From the NCBI GenBank assembly GCA_036788295.1, contig DAIQNR010000001.1, positions 62,001 through 126,000 of the forward strand: 64,000 bases of DNA, written 5' to 3'. A model generated the notes under the pieces. That model made no database searches and was not told the origin of the DNA. It saw only the letters and a program-made list of their open reading frames with translations. Below, in pieces: positions 35,485 through 43,524 of this stretch. The translations under genes were made by a program, and so were the position numbers. The stretch is from JAHQVK01 sp036788295 (GTDB lineage: Bacteria > Myxococcota > Kuafuiibacteriia > Kuafuiibacteriales > Kuafuiibacteriaceae). The first letter of the stretch is position 1, and every line of letters starts with the position of its first letter.

Positions 35485-36265
35485 GCGGCTGTTCTCCAGT
35501 CACGTGCACCTCTGCCCCGGGCACCGAAATGTGGCGGGGCCATGCCTCGAGCGCCGGGTTGTGGCGCAGCACCAGCGCGCCGGCCCGCAGCCCGCTCGGA
35601 CCCAGCTCGTCGAGTCGCGCCATTTGGGTGGCGTGAAGGCTCACCGCTCCCCCGACCTCGGCGAGGACCGGGAACGCAGCTCGAGAGCCCCCGAGCAGCT
35701 GCAGATCCCCCCCGATCGCAGCGAGGCGCTCGAGGCCGGTGACCGGGTGGTGGGTTCGGTTGTCCACGACGAGGTGGCCACCGACCCGCTCGAGCGAGGC
35801 GAGCAGCCCGCGCATCGGCCCGCGGGGGCGCACGAGCACGGTCGCCCGCACCGAACGCAGCTTCGGGAAGATGGCGGAGACGTCGCCAGCGGCGGCGAGC
35901 CAAAGGCCCCCCTGGTGGTGGGTCAGCGCCGGGAGCGACGCTTCGCCCTCCGCCTCCACCCCGATCGAACCGAGCACCTCGGCGAGCCGAGGCAGCCGCA
36001 CCACCGCGCCGGACCGCACCGTCAGCTCGAGCGTCCCGTGGACCCGCTCGAGCCGAGGAAGCTCCACCTGGGCGTCGGCGACGGTGATGCGCAGATCACC
36101 GCCGACCTCCCGCAGCGCACAGAGCCGCGCCGGACCCCGAATCTCCACCGTACCCTCTACCGTCTCGAGCCCCGGCGGGGCATCGGCGGAGGTCGCCACC
36201 CGAAGGTCGCCCCGGTGGTCGATGGAAGAAGGGAGCGCCGCCAACACCGCGATCAGGACCAACAT
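35477..36265 (-). CDS. Secreted leucine-rich L-domain-like repeat protein
   Basis: 262 aa. It has a short signal-like N-terminus (MLVLIAVLAALPSS). The rest is about ten irregular 21-23-residue repeats with hydrophobic-x-hydrophobic strands (GTVEIRGPARLCALREVGG; GTLELTVRSGAVVRLPRLAE; GGLWLAAAGDVSAIFPKLRS), resembling receptor L-domain / leucine-rich right-handed solenoids. It is likely a periplasmic or surface binding protein. It is preceded by an unusually AT-rich promoter patch. Confidence 0.65.
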   Translation of the reverse strand: MLVLIAVLAALPSSIDHRGDLRVATSADAPPGLETVEGTVEIRGPARLCALREVGGDLRITVADAQVELPRLERVHGTLELTVRSGAVVRLPRLAEVLGSIGVEAEGEASLPALTHHQGGLWLAAAGDVSAIFPKLRSVRATVLVRPRGPMRGLLASLERVGGHLVVDNRTHHPVTGLERLAAIGGDLQLLGGSRAAFPVLAEVGGAVSLHATQMARLDELGPSGLRAGALVLRHNPALEAWPRHISVPGAEVHVTGEQPLR

Positions 36266-36279
36266 GGGCGAAGGCCTAC

Positions 36280-36316
36280 GATGTCAGCATATATGTGTGT
36301 AAGTGGTTTTATGTCG
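36280..36316 (-). promoter_or_regulatory. AT-rich promoter candidate for the L-domain gene
   Basis: A rare AT-rich island in this GC-rich window (CAGCATATATGTGTGTAAG on the plus strand), 15-50 bp upstream of the minus-strand start at 36265. Read on the minus strand it offers a CATATATG -10-like box. A -35 box is not clear. Confidence 0.4.
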
Positions 36317-36345
36317 GAGTCGAGCGCCTGCGCCACGATGAGGCG

Positions 36346-37239
36346 TCAGAACACCGTCACCCTCACCGACGCCATGAAGATCCGGTTGTCGGCGTCCGGG
36401 CCGTCTTGCCTCGGGTTCACGATCTGCCGATACGCGAGGTCGAGCCCGATCTGGCTCATCTGAAGGCCGGTCCCCACCGACAAGGTGACCTGCTCGCCGT
36501 CGGGCTCGAAACCCACCCCGACCCGGAGAGGGACCCGGTCGGCGATGATCGCCCCCGCGGACAGCGCGTAGGTGGGGTCGGCACGCTCCCACTCGTGGTC
36601 GACGTTGACCTCGACGTTGAACGGGCCGTTTTGGTAGCCGAGCCCAGCTCCCCACGCCCGGGGAATCCCGGGCTGGGGCTGGTCGGTGAAGTTCTTCACC
36701 GTGGCACCCACCGCCAGGCCGTCGAAGATCATCCACAACAGGCCGAGGTCGAAGCCGAGGCCAGAGCTGCCCACCGCCTCGGGCCCAGCCTCGATCCGGT
36801 TGTGATCCATGTACCGGGTCTGAAATCCCACCGCGAAGCTCGCTCCGATCGGAATGCCGATCGCCGTGTCGAACCGCAGGCCCTCGAGCAGCCCCTCACC
36901 TCCTATGTCGTCCGGGGGCGAGAACCGTCCGTAGGTGAGGGCGACCCCACCGGCGAACGACCCGGCCTGGCCATCGGCCACGGCGAGCCCCAACCGGCGG
37001 TCGGTCTCGCGAAAGGAGTCGGCGTAGCCGAGCTCGAGGTCGTACACCTTGCCGAAGACCAGGCCGGCGGGGTTCGAGAACAGGGCTTCGGTCGTCGTCC
37101 CCAGGGCCCGGCGAGCCCCGCCGAACCCGAGCAGCCTCGCCCCTTGGTAGTCCTGGGCGGCGGCGGGACCGGCGAAACCGATGAGCCCGAGGAGGAGCGG
37201 GGGCAGCGCCCTCGCGAGCGGCGGCGAGTCGGGACGCAT
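36346..37239 (-). CDS. Outer-membrane beta-barrel protein (PorV/FadL-like)
   Basis: 297 aa. The signal peptide ends GPAAA-QD. GARRALGTTTEALFSNPAGL is the motif seen near the N-terminus of PorV/FadL-like and UPF0164-type barrels. Amphipathic strands follow and the last residue is Phe in VRVTVF, the classic BAM recognition end. It likely forms a small outer-membrane channel or scaffold. ATG 37239 gives a normal signal peptide. It lies 80 bp upstream of and co-directional with the L-domain gene. Confidence 0.75.
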   Translation of the reverse strand: MRPDSPPLARALPPLLLGLIGFAGPAAAQDYQGARLLGFGGARRALGTTTEALFSNPAGLVFGKVYDLELGYADSFRETDRRLGLAVADGQAGSFAGGVALTYGRFSPPDDIGGEGLLEGLRFDTAIGIPIGASFAVGFQTRYMDHNRIEAGPEAVGSSGLGFDLGLLWMIFDGLAVGATVKNFTDQPQPGIPRAWGAGLGYQNGPFNVEVNVDHEWERADPTYALSAGAIIADRVPLRVGVGFEPDGEQVTLSVGTGLQMSQIGLDLAYRQIVNPRQDGPDADNRIFMASVRVTVF

Positions 37240-37357
37240 CGGCGCCGACAACCTAACCGAAACGGGGGGCCCCGACGGGGGAAACGCGGCACCCAAGAGC
37301 GACCGGCGCTCGGTCCGCTCGCTTGGGGACGCCGTGACACCGTGGTAGGGCCGGCCC

Positions 37358-38059
37358 ATGCGCGGGATGCTCGCCGCCCTCGTCCTCGTCTTCGCGGCCG
37401 GTCCGGCGGAGGCGTACATCGATGGCGCCGGTCGGATCATGGAGTCGGTGGCCGCAGCTCGGGCCCAGCTCGCGATGAAGACCGCAGTCGGTGAGGGATA
37501 CCGGCTCGACGACCCCAAAGTCCGGGTCGTGATGACGGTCTCGGCCAACGCCGCGCTTCGGCTCGAAGAGCGCGGCCCCGACGGCGCCGCTGTCGTCCTC
37601 GTGCGGGGGAGGGAGCGCCACCGCTTCGGCGGCAAGGAGGCGCCGCGAAGCGAGCGGATCGGCGCCGACCCGCTGTTCGAGCTGCTCGCGAACACCAAAG
37701 AGGACCCAGGGGGCCAACGCGGGCGAGCCCTGCTCGACCGGCTCGGCGTCGACGCCTCGGTCGTGCACCTCGACCGCTTCGATGGGGAGCCGGCGTTCAT
37801 CATCGGAGCCGCCCCCGGTCAGCTCGACCGCCCCCAGCTGTGGGTGGACAAGCGCCGCCGGGTGCCGGTCCGCTGGCTGGTCCCGGTCAACGGCGAGATG
37901 GAGGAGGTGAGGCTGAGAGGCTACGGGATGCCGGTGGGACCCCACTTCCCAGAGACGATTCAGACCGTCCGGGCTGGCCGAACCGACAGCTACCGATTCA
38001 CGCGGATTCGACTCAACGAGCCGGTCGACGCCCGGCTGCTCCAGCCCCCGAGCGGCTGA
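37358..38059 (+). CDS. Secreted LolA-like protein (lipoprotein-sorting fold)
   Basis: 233 aa. Signal peptide MRGMLAALVLVFAAGPAEA. The C-terminal half has strand patterns of the LolA/LolB half-barrel: PAFIIGAAPG, PQLWVDKRRRVPVRWLVP, MEEVRLRGYGMPVGPHFPETIQ. Such proteins bind lipid or lipoprotein acyl chains in the periplasm. Sequence support is moderate. It is 10 bp before priA, so probably co-transcribed. Confidence 0.6.
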   Translation: MRGMLAALVLVFAAGPAEAYIDGAGRIMESVAAARAQLAMKTAVGEGYRLDDPKVRVVMTVSANAALRLEERGPDGAAVVLVRGRERHRFGGKEAPRSERIGADPLFELLANTKEDPGGQRGRALLDRLGVDASVVHLDRFDGEPAFIIGAAPGQLDRPQLWVDKRRRVPVRWLVPVNGEMEEVRLRGYGMPVGPHFPETIQTVRAGRTDSYRFTRIRLNEPVDARLLQPPSG

Positions 38060-38069
38060 GGTCTTCGCG

Positions 38070-40520
38070 GTGCAGGACGCGCCCCCATGCGTGGAGCTGG
38101 TGGTGACGGTGCCGGTGGAGGGGCGGTTTCACTACCGCGTCCCCGAGCACCTCGCCGGCCACCTTCGGCTGGGTCACCGGGTGCTCGTCCCGTTCGCCGG
38201 CCGCCGGGTCACCGGGTTCGTGGCCCGAACCGACGTCGCTCCGCCCGAAAACCTCGACCCGGCGAAGCTGAAGACGGTCGAAGCCCTGCTCGACCCGGAG
38301 CCGCTCGTGCCGGAGGACCTGCTCGAGCTGGTACGCTTCGCCGCCGACTACTACCTCGCCCCCGCCGGCGAAGTGCTGAAGGTGGCCCTGCCGCCCGGCT
38401 TCACCGGGGCCTCCCGCCTTCGGGTGGTCCCCACCGCGGCTGGGCGCCGGGCGCTCGACGGCGCCGACCCCACCGGCGCGGGGCCGAGCGACCCCGGGCT
38501 GAGCGCCGCCGATCGAGCCGTGCTCGAGCGGGCCCTGAAGGCTCCGCCTCGCTCCGAGCTGCCGGCCCGGCGGGTGGCCGCGCTGCTCGAGGCCGGCCTG
38601 CTCACCGTGCGGGAAGGGTCGGCCGCATCGGACGGAGGAGGAGAGGTCGAGGTGTTCGCCCGCTCGATGGTCCCGGTGCTCGCCGAGCCGTTCCTCCGGG
38701 GCGCGAAGGCCCGCCGGTCGCTCTACGACGCGCTGTCCGACGGGCAAAAGCCCAAGGTCGAACTCGAGCGGGCGCTCGGTGCCGCGTCGGTGCGCCGGGC
38801 GGCGAAAGCCCTGCTCGAAGCGGGCGTGATCGCGCTGGTCCGCGAGATCGGCCGAGAGGCGGCCGCGCCTCTCGTGCCGCCGACGGCCCCCGAGGACCCG
38901 ACTCGCCCCACGCTGAACTCGGAGCAGGCGGCCGCGCTCGACGCGATGTCGGGCGCGCTCGATGAACCTCGAGCCTTCTTGCTCCAAGGGGTCACCGGCT
39001 CGGGCAAGACCGAGGTGTACCTGGGGCTCATCGAGCGGGCGCTGTCGGCCGGCCGGGGCGCGATCGCGCTCGTGCCGGAGATCGCGCTCACCCCCCAGCT
39101 CGAGGCCCGGTTTCGAGCCCGATTCGGTGACCTGGTGGCGGTCCTGCACTCGGGGCTCCCCGACGCGGAGCGCCGCCGGCGGTGGCGAGCGCTCCGGCGC
39201 GGCGCGGCCCGGATCGCGCTCGGCCCGAGGAGCGCGGTGTGGGCCCCGGTGCAGAAGCTCGGCGTGGTCGTCGTCGACGAGGAGCACGACCCCTCGTTCA
39301 AGCAGAACACCGAGCTTCGCTACCACGGGCGGGACCTCGCGCTCGTGCGGGCGAGGCAGGCCGGCGCGGTGGCGTTGCTCGGCAGCGCCACCCCGTCGCT
39401 CGAGGCGTTGTCGCTCGTCGAGCGGGGGCGCCTGACCAGGCTGCGGCTCGACGCCCGGGTCGCCGGGCGCCCGATGCCGGTGGCGACCGTGGTCGATCTC
39501 GCCGAGGAGCGCCGGGCCATGAAGGGGCAAGATCGCTTGCTGTCCCGGGCGCTCGAGGACGCCCTCCGCGAGGGGGCGGACCGAGGCGAGCAGTCGATCC
39601 TGTTTCTCAACCGCCGGGGCTTCAACACGATCGTCCACTGCGCGGCCTGCGACGACGTGAAGAAATGCCCCCGCTGCGACGTGTCGCTGACCTACCACCG
39701 CGCATTCCGCAAGTTGACCTGCCACTACTGCGGCTTCGAGGAGCCGCTCGAGGCCCGATGCCGGGGCTGCGGCGCCCGGGACGTGGTCCCGCTGGGGGCC
39801 GGGACCGAGCGAGTGGTGCAGGCGGTGGAGCAGATCCTGCCCGGCTCCCGGGTGGCGCGGCTCGACCGGGACGTCACCGGCCGAACGGGGGAGCTCGAGG
39901 CGGTGATCGAGCGATTTCGGGCCGGAGAAGCCGACGTCCTGGTGGGAACGCAGATGGTGGCCAAAGGGCACGACTTCCCCCGGGTGACGCTGGTTGGGGT
40001 CGTGCTCGCAGACGCCGCGCTCGCGTTCCCCGATTTTCGGGCGGCCGAGCGGTGCTTTCAGCTGCTGACCCAGGTCGCGGGCCGCGCCGGGCGGGCCGAC
40101 CGCCCCGGGCGGGTGATCGTGCAGACCCTGCAGCCGGAGCACTACGCCATCCAGCTTGCGCTCGCCCACGACGTGGACCGCTTCTACGCGGTCGAGCGGG
40201 AGCTTCGGCTCGACGCGTCCTACCCGCCGTTTTCCCGGCTCGGGGCGATCCGGGCCGAGTCGATGGACGCCCACCGGGCGGAGGCCGCGCTCGAGCAGCT
40301 CGCCGAGATCGCCCGCCGCCACCCGGACCCGGAGGGCCGGATCGCCGGCCCGGCGCCGGCTCCGATCGGCAAGATCAGGGACCGGCACCGCTTCCTCCTC
40401 CTGATGTTCGCGCCCACCCCGGCCCGCCTCGTCGCGTGGATGCGGCGTCTCCGGGACAGCGCCAAGGACGTGCGCGGCGCCGACCTCATCTTCGACGTCG
40501 ACGCGGTGGAGCTGCTGTGA
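38070..40520 (+). CDS. priA: Primosomal protein N' (replication restart helicase)
   Basis: 816 aa. The N-terminal DNA-binding domain begins VELVVTVPVEGRFHYRVPE. The DEAD/H-type helicase has Walker A GVTGSGKTEVYL (about residue 308) and DEEHD. Between the RecA lobes the zinc-binding insert has paired cysteines: CAACDDVKKCPRC and CHYCGFEE...CRGCG. PriA loads the replicative helicase at stalled forks. The GTG 38070 start has GAGG upstream. Its stop overlaps the transglycosylase start (GTGA). Confidence 0.96.
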   Translation: MQDAPPCVELVVTVPVEGRFHYRVPEHLAGHLRLGHRVLVPFAGRRVTGFVARTDVAPPENLDPAKLKTVEALLDPEPLVPEDLLELVRFAADYYLAPAGEVLKVALPPGFTGASRLRVVPTAAGRRALDGADPTGAGPSDPGLSAADRAVLERALKAPPRSELPARRVAALLEAGLLTVREGSAASDGGGEVEVFARSMVPVLAEPFLRGAKARRSLYDALSDGQKPKVELERALGAASVRRAAKALLEAGVIALVREIGREAAAPLVPPTAPEDPTRPTLNSEQAAALDAMSGALDEPRAFLLQGVTGSGKTEVYLGLIERALSAGRGAIALVPEIALTPQLEARFRARFGDLVAVLHSGLPDAERRRRWRALRRGAARIALGPRSAVWAPVQKLGVVVVDEEHDPSFKQNTELRYHGRDLALVRARQAGAVALLGSATPSLEALSLVERGRLTRLRLDARVAGRPMPVATVVDLAEERRAMKGQDRLLSRALEDALREGADRGEQSILFLNRRGFNTIVHCAACDDVKKCPRCDVSLTYHRAFRKLTCHYCGFEEPLEARCRGCGARDVVPLGAGTERVVQAVEQILPGSRVARLDRDVTGRTGELEAVIERFRAGEADVLVGTQMVAKGHDFPRVTLVGVVLADAALAFPDFRAAERCFQLLTQVAGRAGRADRPGRVIVQTLQPEHYAIQLALAHDVDRFYAVERELRLDASYPPFSRLGAIRAESMDAHRAEAALEQLAEIARRHPDPEGRIAGPAPAPIGKIRDRHRFLLLMFAPTPARLVAWMRRLRDSAKDVRGADLIFDVDAVELL

Positions 40521-42415
40521 GCGACGGGTCGCGAAGGTCCGCCCGGCGCCTCGCGCTGCTCGTGGCTGCCGCGCTGCTGCTGCCCGTCCTCCTTCGGGGG
40601 CTGCTCGCCACTCCGCTCGTCGGGGGCTGGCTCGGCGACGAGGCGGCCCGGCAGCTCGCCGCCCGCACCCGCTCGGCGGTGCAGCTGTCGAGCGTGCGCT
40701 TCGAGGGGATCTTGACCCCGTGCTTCGAGGACTTTGCCCTGCACCGGTACCACGGGCCGGTCCGGGTGCGCCTCGCCACCCGACGGGCGTGCGTGCATCG
40801 GTGGCCGTCGGCGATCGGCTCGGGGCTGCGCGCCATCGAAGTGACGCTCGACTCGCCGTGGATCGAGCTCGAGGTGGTCGAGCCCACCGCGAAGCCCCCC
40901 ACCGCCGCCGCCCAGGCCGGACCTCGGACCGGCCCGCTTCGTGAGCTGGCGCTCGTGTTCGACGACCTACGACTCGGCTGGCGGGGTCTGCCCCTCCCTG
41001 CCCGGCTCGCCGCCGGGAGCTTCGGTCCGATCGACGGCCGATTCCTGGTCCAGGAGCGGGCCGGGCGCCGAGCGGTGGTGCTCGAGGTCGCGCGGGGAGC
41101 CACCGAGCTGTCCGGACGGCTGTCCGCCGAGCCGGACGCGTGGGACCTCGCCGCCGGCGTCGAAGGCGACCTGGTGACCGCATTCGGGGAGTGGCTCGCG
41201 GTCGACGGGGTCCGGATCCGGCGCCTCCCCACCCGGGGGCGGGTCGGCGCCCGGTTCTCACCGTCCTCGAACGTGCTCGATCTCGACCTCGACCTCGAGC
41301 AGGCGGACATCGACGTCGAGAGCGACCTCGTGGCCAGCAGCCGGCTCGTCGGCTACTCGGCCCGCCAGCGAGCGAGGGTCCGCCTCGACCTCGCCGAGCG
41401 TCGGTTCACCACCAAAGAGGTCCGCATCGAGGTCAACGGCGTCCCCGTCGAGCTGTCGCTCGACGTTCAGAAGAGCGGGGACAGGTCCCGGTTCGACCTC
41501 TCCGCCCGCTTGCCCGAGACCGGTTTTCGCGACTTGCTGCTCAGCCTGCCCGGACCGGGCGAAGCCGAGCGGCTCGGCCCGATCCCGAGCGACCTGACCC
41601 TGACCGCGACCTTTCGGCTCACCGGCTTCGCCGACGCCCCCCGCACCTGGGTCCCGCGGGTCGAGCGCCGCTTCGCCCGGCTCCCGGGCGGTCCGACCGG
41701 TCTCGAGCGCTTCGATGGGCCGTTTCCCTACCACCCGCTCGGCCCCGAGGGCCGAGCCGAGGCGCCGGTCCTTCGCGGACCCGAGACCCCGGGTTGGTGG
41801 GGCTACGACGCGATCCCGTACCTGCTGCGGCGCGCGATCGTCGTCTCGGAGGACGCGAGCTTCAACCTTCACGACGGGCTCGACCTCGACGAGCTGCGGG
41901 CGGTCGTCGAGGACGCGCTCGACGGCGCGAGCCGGCCCCGAGGCGGGTCCACGATCACCCAGCAGCTGGTCAAGAACCTGTTTTTGAGCCGAGAGCGCAG
42001 CGCGCTCAGGAAGGTGCAGGAGGTCCTGCTGACCTGGTGGTTGGAAGACGCCCTCGACAAGCGGCGCATCTTCGAGCTGTACGCGAATCTCGTCGAGTGG
42101 GCGCCCGGGGTCTACGGCATCCACGACGCCGCCCACCACTACTTCGGGACACCACCGGACCGGCTGGACCCGCTCGAGATCGCGTTTTTGGCCTCGTCGA
42201 TCCCGGCCCCGTCCCGAGCTGCCGCCTACCGGTCCCGAGGCTCGGTGCCGCGGACGCACCGGGCCCGCATGGACCAGCTGCTCGACCGGCTCCACCGCTT
42301 GGGGCACCTCGACGACGACCGCCACGCCGCCGCCCGGGCGCGCACCCTCCGCTTCTCGCCCCGCGCCGCTTCCGCCCTGCCCGGCTCCCCCGAACGTGCT
42401 ACGCCGCCGCCATGA
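40517..42415 (+). CDS. GT51 peptidoglycan transglycosylase with long AsmA-like N-terminal region
   Basis: 632 aa. One N-terminal membrane helix, then about 380 residues of beta-rich sequence resembling AsmA-like domains (VQLSSVRFEGILTPCFEDFAL; NVLDLDLDLEQADI). The C-terminal GT51 domain (about 400-590) has SEDASFNLHDG with the catalytic Glu, GGSTITQQLVKNLFL, and VLLTWWLEDALDKRRIFELYANLVEW. It polymerises lipid II glycans; no penicillin-binding transpeptidase domain follows, so it is monofunctional. The fusion to an AsmA-like region is unusual compared with MtgA (about 240 aa). Confidence 0.85.
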   Translation: MSDGSRRSARRLALLVAAALLLPVLLRGLLATPLVGGWLGDEAARQLAARTRSAVQLSSVRFEGILTPCFEDFALHRYHGPVRVRLATRRACVHRWPSAIGSGLRAIEVTLDSPWIELEVVEPTAKPPTAAAQAGPRTGPLRELALVFDDLRLGWRGLPLPARLAAGSFGPIDGRFLVQERAGRRAVVLEVARGATELSGRLSAEPDAWDLAAGVEGDLVTAFGEWLAVDGVRIRRLPTRGRVGARFSPSSNVLDLDLDLEQADIDVESDLVASSRLVGYSARQRARVRLDLAERRFTTKEVRIEVNGVPVELSLDVQKSGDRSRFDLSARLPETGFRDLLLSLPGPGEAERLGPIPSDLTLTATFRLTGFADAPRTWVPRVERRFARLPGGPTGLERFDGPFPYHPLGPEGRAEAPVLRGPETPGWWGYDAIPYLLRRAIVVSEDASFNLHDGLDLDELRAVVEDALDGASRPRGGSTITQQLVKNLFLSRERSALRKVQEVLLTWWLEDALDKRRIFELYANLVEWAPGVYGIHDAAHHYFGTPPDRLDPLEIAFLASSIPAPSRAAAYRSRGSVPRTHRARMDQLLDRLHRLGHLDDDRHAAARARTLRFSPRAASALPGSPERATPPP

Positions 42416-42906
42416 CCACCGCCCACGACTTCTCCCACCCCGACATCGACGGTCGCCCCGCTTCGCTGTCCGAGCACGCCGGAAAGGTGCTGCTCATCGT
42501 CAACGTCGCCTCCCGGTGCGGCCTGACCCCTCAATACCGGGGCCTCGAGGCCATGCAGAAGGCTTACGGCGACCGCGGGCTCGTCGTGCTCGGCTTCCCT
42601 TGCAACCAATTCCTCGGGCAGGAGCCGGGAACCGAAGCCGAGATCAAGACGTTCTGCGCGACCCAGTATGGCGTGAGTTTCCCTATGTACTCGAAGCTCG
42701 ACGTGAACGGCGACGGCCGCCACCCTCTGTATGCCTGGCTGTGCAGCCAGTCCACCAAGCCGGAGGGTCCGGGGGACATCGGCTGGAACTTCGGGAAGTT
42801 CCTCGTCGGCCGCGACGGCGCGGTGCTCGGCCGCTTCTCCCCGAAGACGGAGCCCGACGCCCCCGAGCTCAAGTCCGCGATCGAAGCGGCGCTCGCCGCT
42901 GGGTGA
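42412..42906 (+). CDS. Glutathione peroxidase family protein (Cys type)
   Basis: 164 aa, full length. Conserved motifs are VNVASRCGLTPQY with the peroxidatic Cys (in place of Sec), GFPCNQFLGQEPG with the resolving-type Cys and Gln, and WNFGKFLVGRDG with the Trp-Asn pair. It reduces peroxides with thioredoxin or glutathione in the cytoplasm. ATGA overlap with the transglycosylase stop puts it at the end of the priA operon. Its 3' end overlaps the convergent SRPBCC gene by 38 bp. Confidence 0.93.
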   Translation: MTTAHDFSHPDIDGRPASLSEHAGKVLLIVNVASRCGLTPQYRGLEAMQKAYGDRGLVVLGFPCNQFLGQEPGTEAEIKTFCATQYGVSFPMYSKLDVNGDGRHPLYAWLCSQSTKPEGPGDIGWNFGKFLVGRDGAVLGRFSPKTEPDAPELKSAIEAALAAG

Positions 42907-43315
42907 TGAGCGCGCGGTAGAAGAACAGGCCCCGCAGCGCGAGGCGCGAAAACAAGACCCGGGTGAACACCGAGCCCGGGGGGTGCACGTACTCGATCCG
43001 GTCCACCACCTCGGTGCCGCCTTCGACGGGCACGAACCGGTGCTCGTGCCGCCACGCCCGCATCGGGCCCTCTTCCTGCACGTCCACGAAGCCGGTGGGC
43101 CCGACCTGCTCGTGCCGGGCCCGCCACCGGATGGGGAACGGGCCGAGCCACAGGGTGAATTCGGCGATGAGGCCCTCCGCGAGAGGACCGCCCCGGTGCA
43201 CCACCACCCACATCGGCGGCGGGGTCAGGAGCCGAAGCGCGGACGGATCTCCGTGAAACGCCGCCACCGCCTCGACCGGCGCCGCGACCAAAAACCGGTG
43301 CTCGAACACCTGCAC
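42869..43315 (-). CDS. SRPBCC (START-like) family protein
   Basis: About 148 aa. The START/Bet v1-like helix-grip fold is indicated by VQVFEHRFLVAAPVEAVAAFH at the N-terminus, LTPPPMWVVVH, WRARHEQVGPTGFVDVQEEGPMRAWRHEHRF and VVDRIEYVHPPG. Relatives bind hydrophobic ligands; some act as cyclase/dehydratase-like proteins. GTG 43315 matches the usual start just before the first strand; GTG 43309 or an upstream TTG 43351 are alternatives. Convergent 38-bp overlap with the glutathione peroxidase gene. Confidence 0.78.
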   Translation of the reverse strand: MQVFEHRFLVAAPVEAVAAFHGDPSALRLLTPPPMWVVVHRGGPLAEGLIAEFTLWLGPFPIRWRARHEQVGPTGFVDVQEEGPMRAWRHEHRFVPVEGGTEVVDRIEYVHPPGSVFTRVLFSRLALRGLFFYRALITQRRAPLRSRT

Positions 43316-43346
43316 CCCGCCGACCCGCTGCCGGGGGACCGGTCCG

Positions 43347-43370
43347 GTCAAGTGGGAACGCCCACTTGAC
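43347..43370. promoter_or_regulatory. Perfect 10-bp inverted repeat in the SRPBCC/metY intergenic region
   Basis: GTCAAGTGGG (43347-43356), loop AACG, CCCACTTGAC (43361-43370). This is the most perfect dyad noticed in the window, placed between divergent genes 32 bp from the SRPBCC start and 155 bp from metY. It could be a repressor operator or, as RNA, a stable tetraloop hairpin. No T-run follows. Confidence 0.5.
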
Positions 43371-43524
43371 GTCCGCTCGATGCTGGACGAATGTCCGCTT
43401 CGACGGACGGCACCACTGCGGTGCGCTGGGCGCCCGGCCGGTGATGAAGGGTCGCAAAGGGCCGAGCGGGCCCGGGCGGTTCAACCGAGGGGCCTGGGAC
43501 TTCAAAGGAAGACGGAGGACGCCA
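43371..43524 (+). promoter_or_regulatory. Possible structured leader of metY
   Basis: Three short stems occur in a row: CGTCC/GGACG (43370-43389), GTCCG/CGGAC and GCACC/GGTGC up to about 43430. A GGAGGAC ribosome site precedes ATG 43525. Methionine genes are often preceded by SAM-binding RNAs, but the conserved core of SAM-I, SAM-II or SAH riboswitches was not recognised. The leader reading is speculative. Confidence 0.25.

Noticed and set aside
43371..43524. SAM or SAH riboswitch upstream of metY
   Set aside because: The conserved cores were not recognised; only unspecific short stems remain, so it is listed only as a tentative leader.
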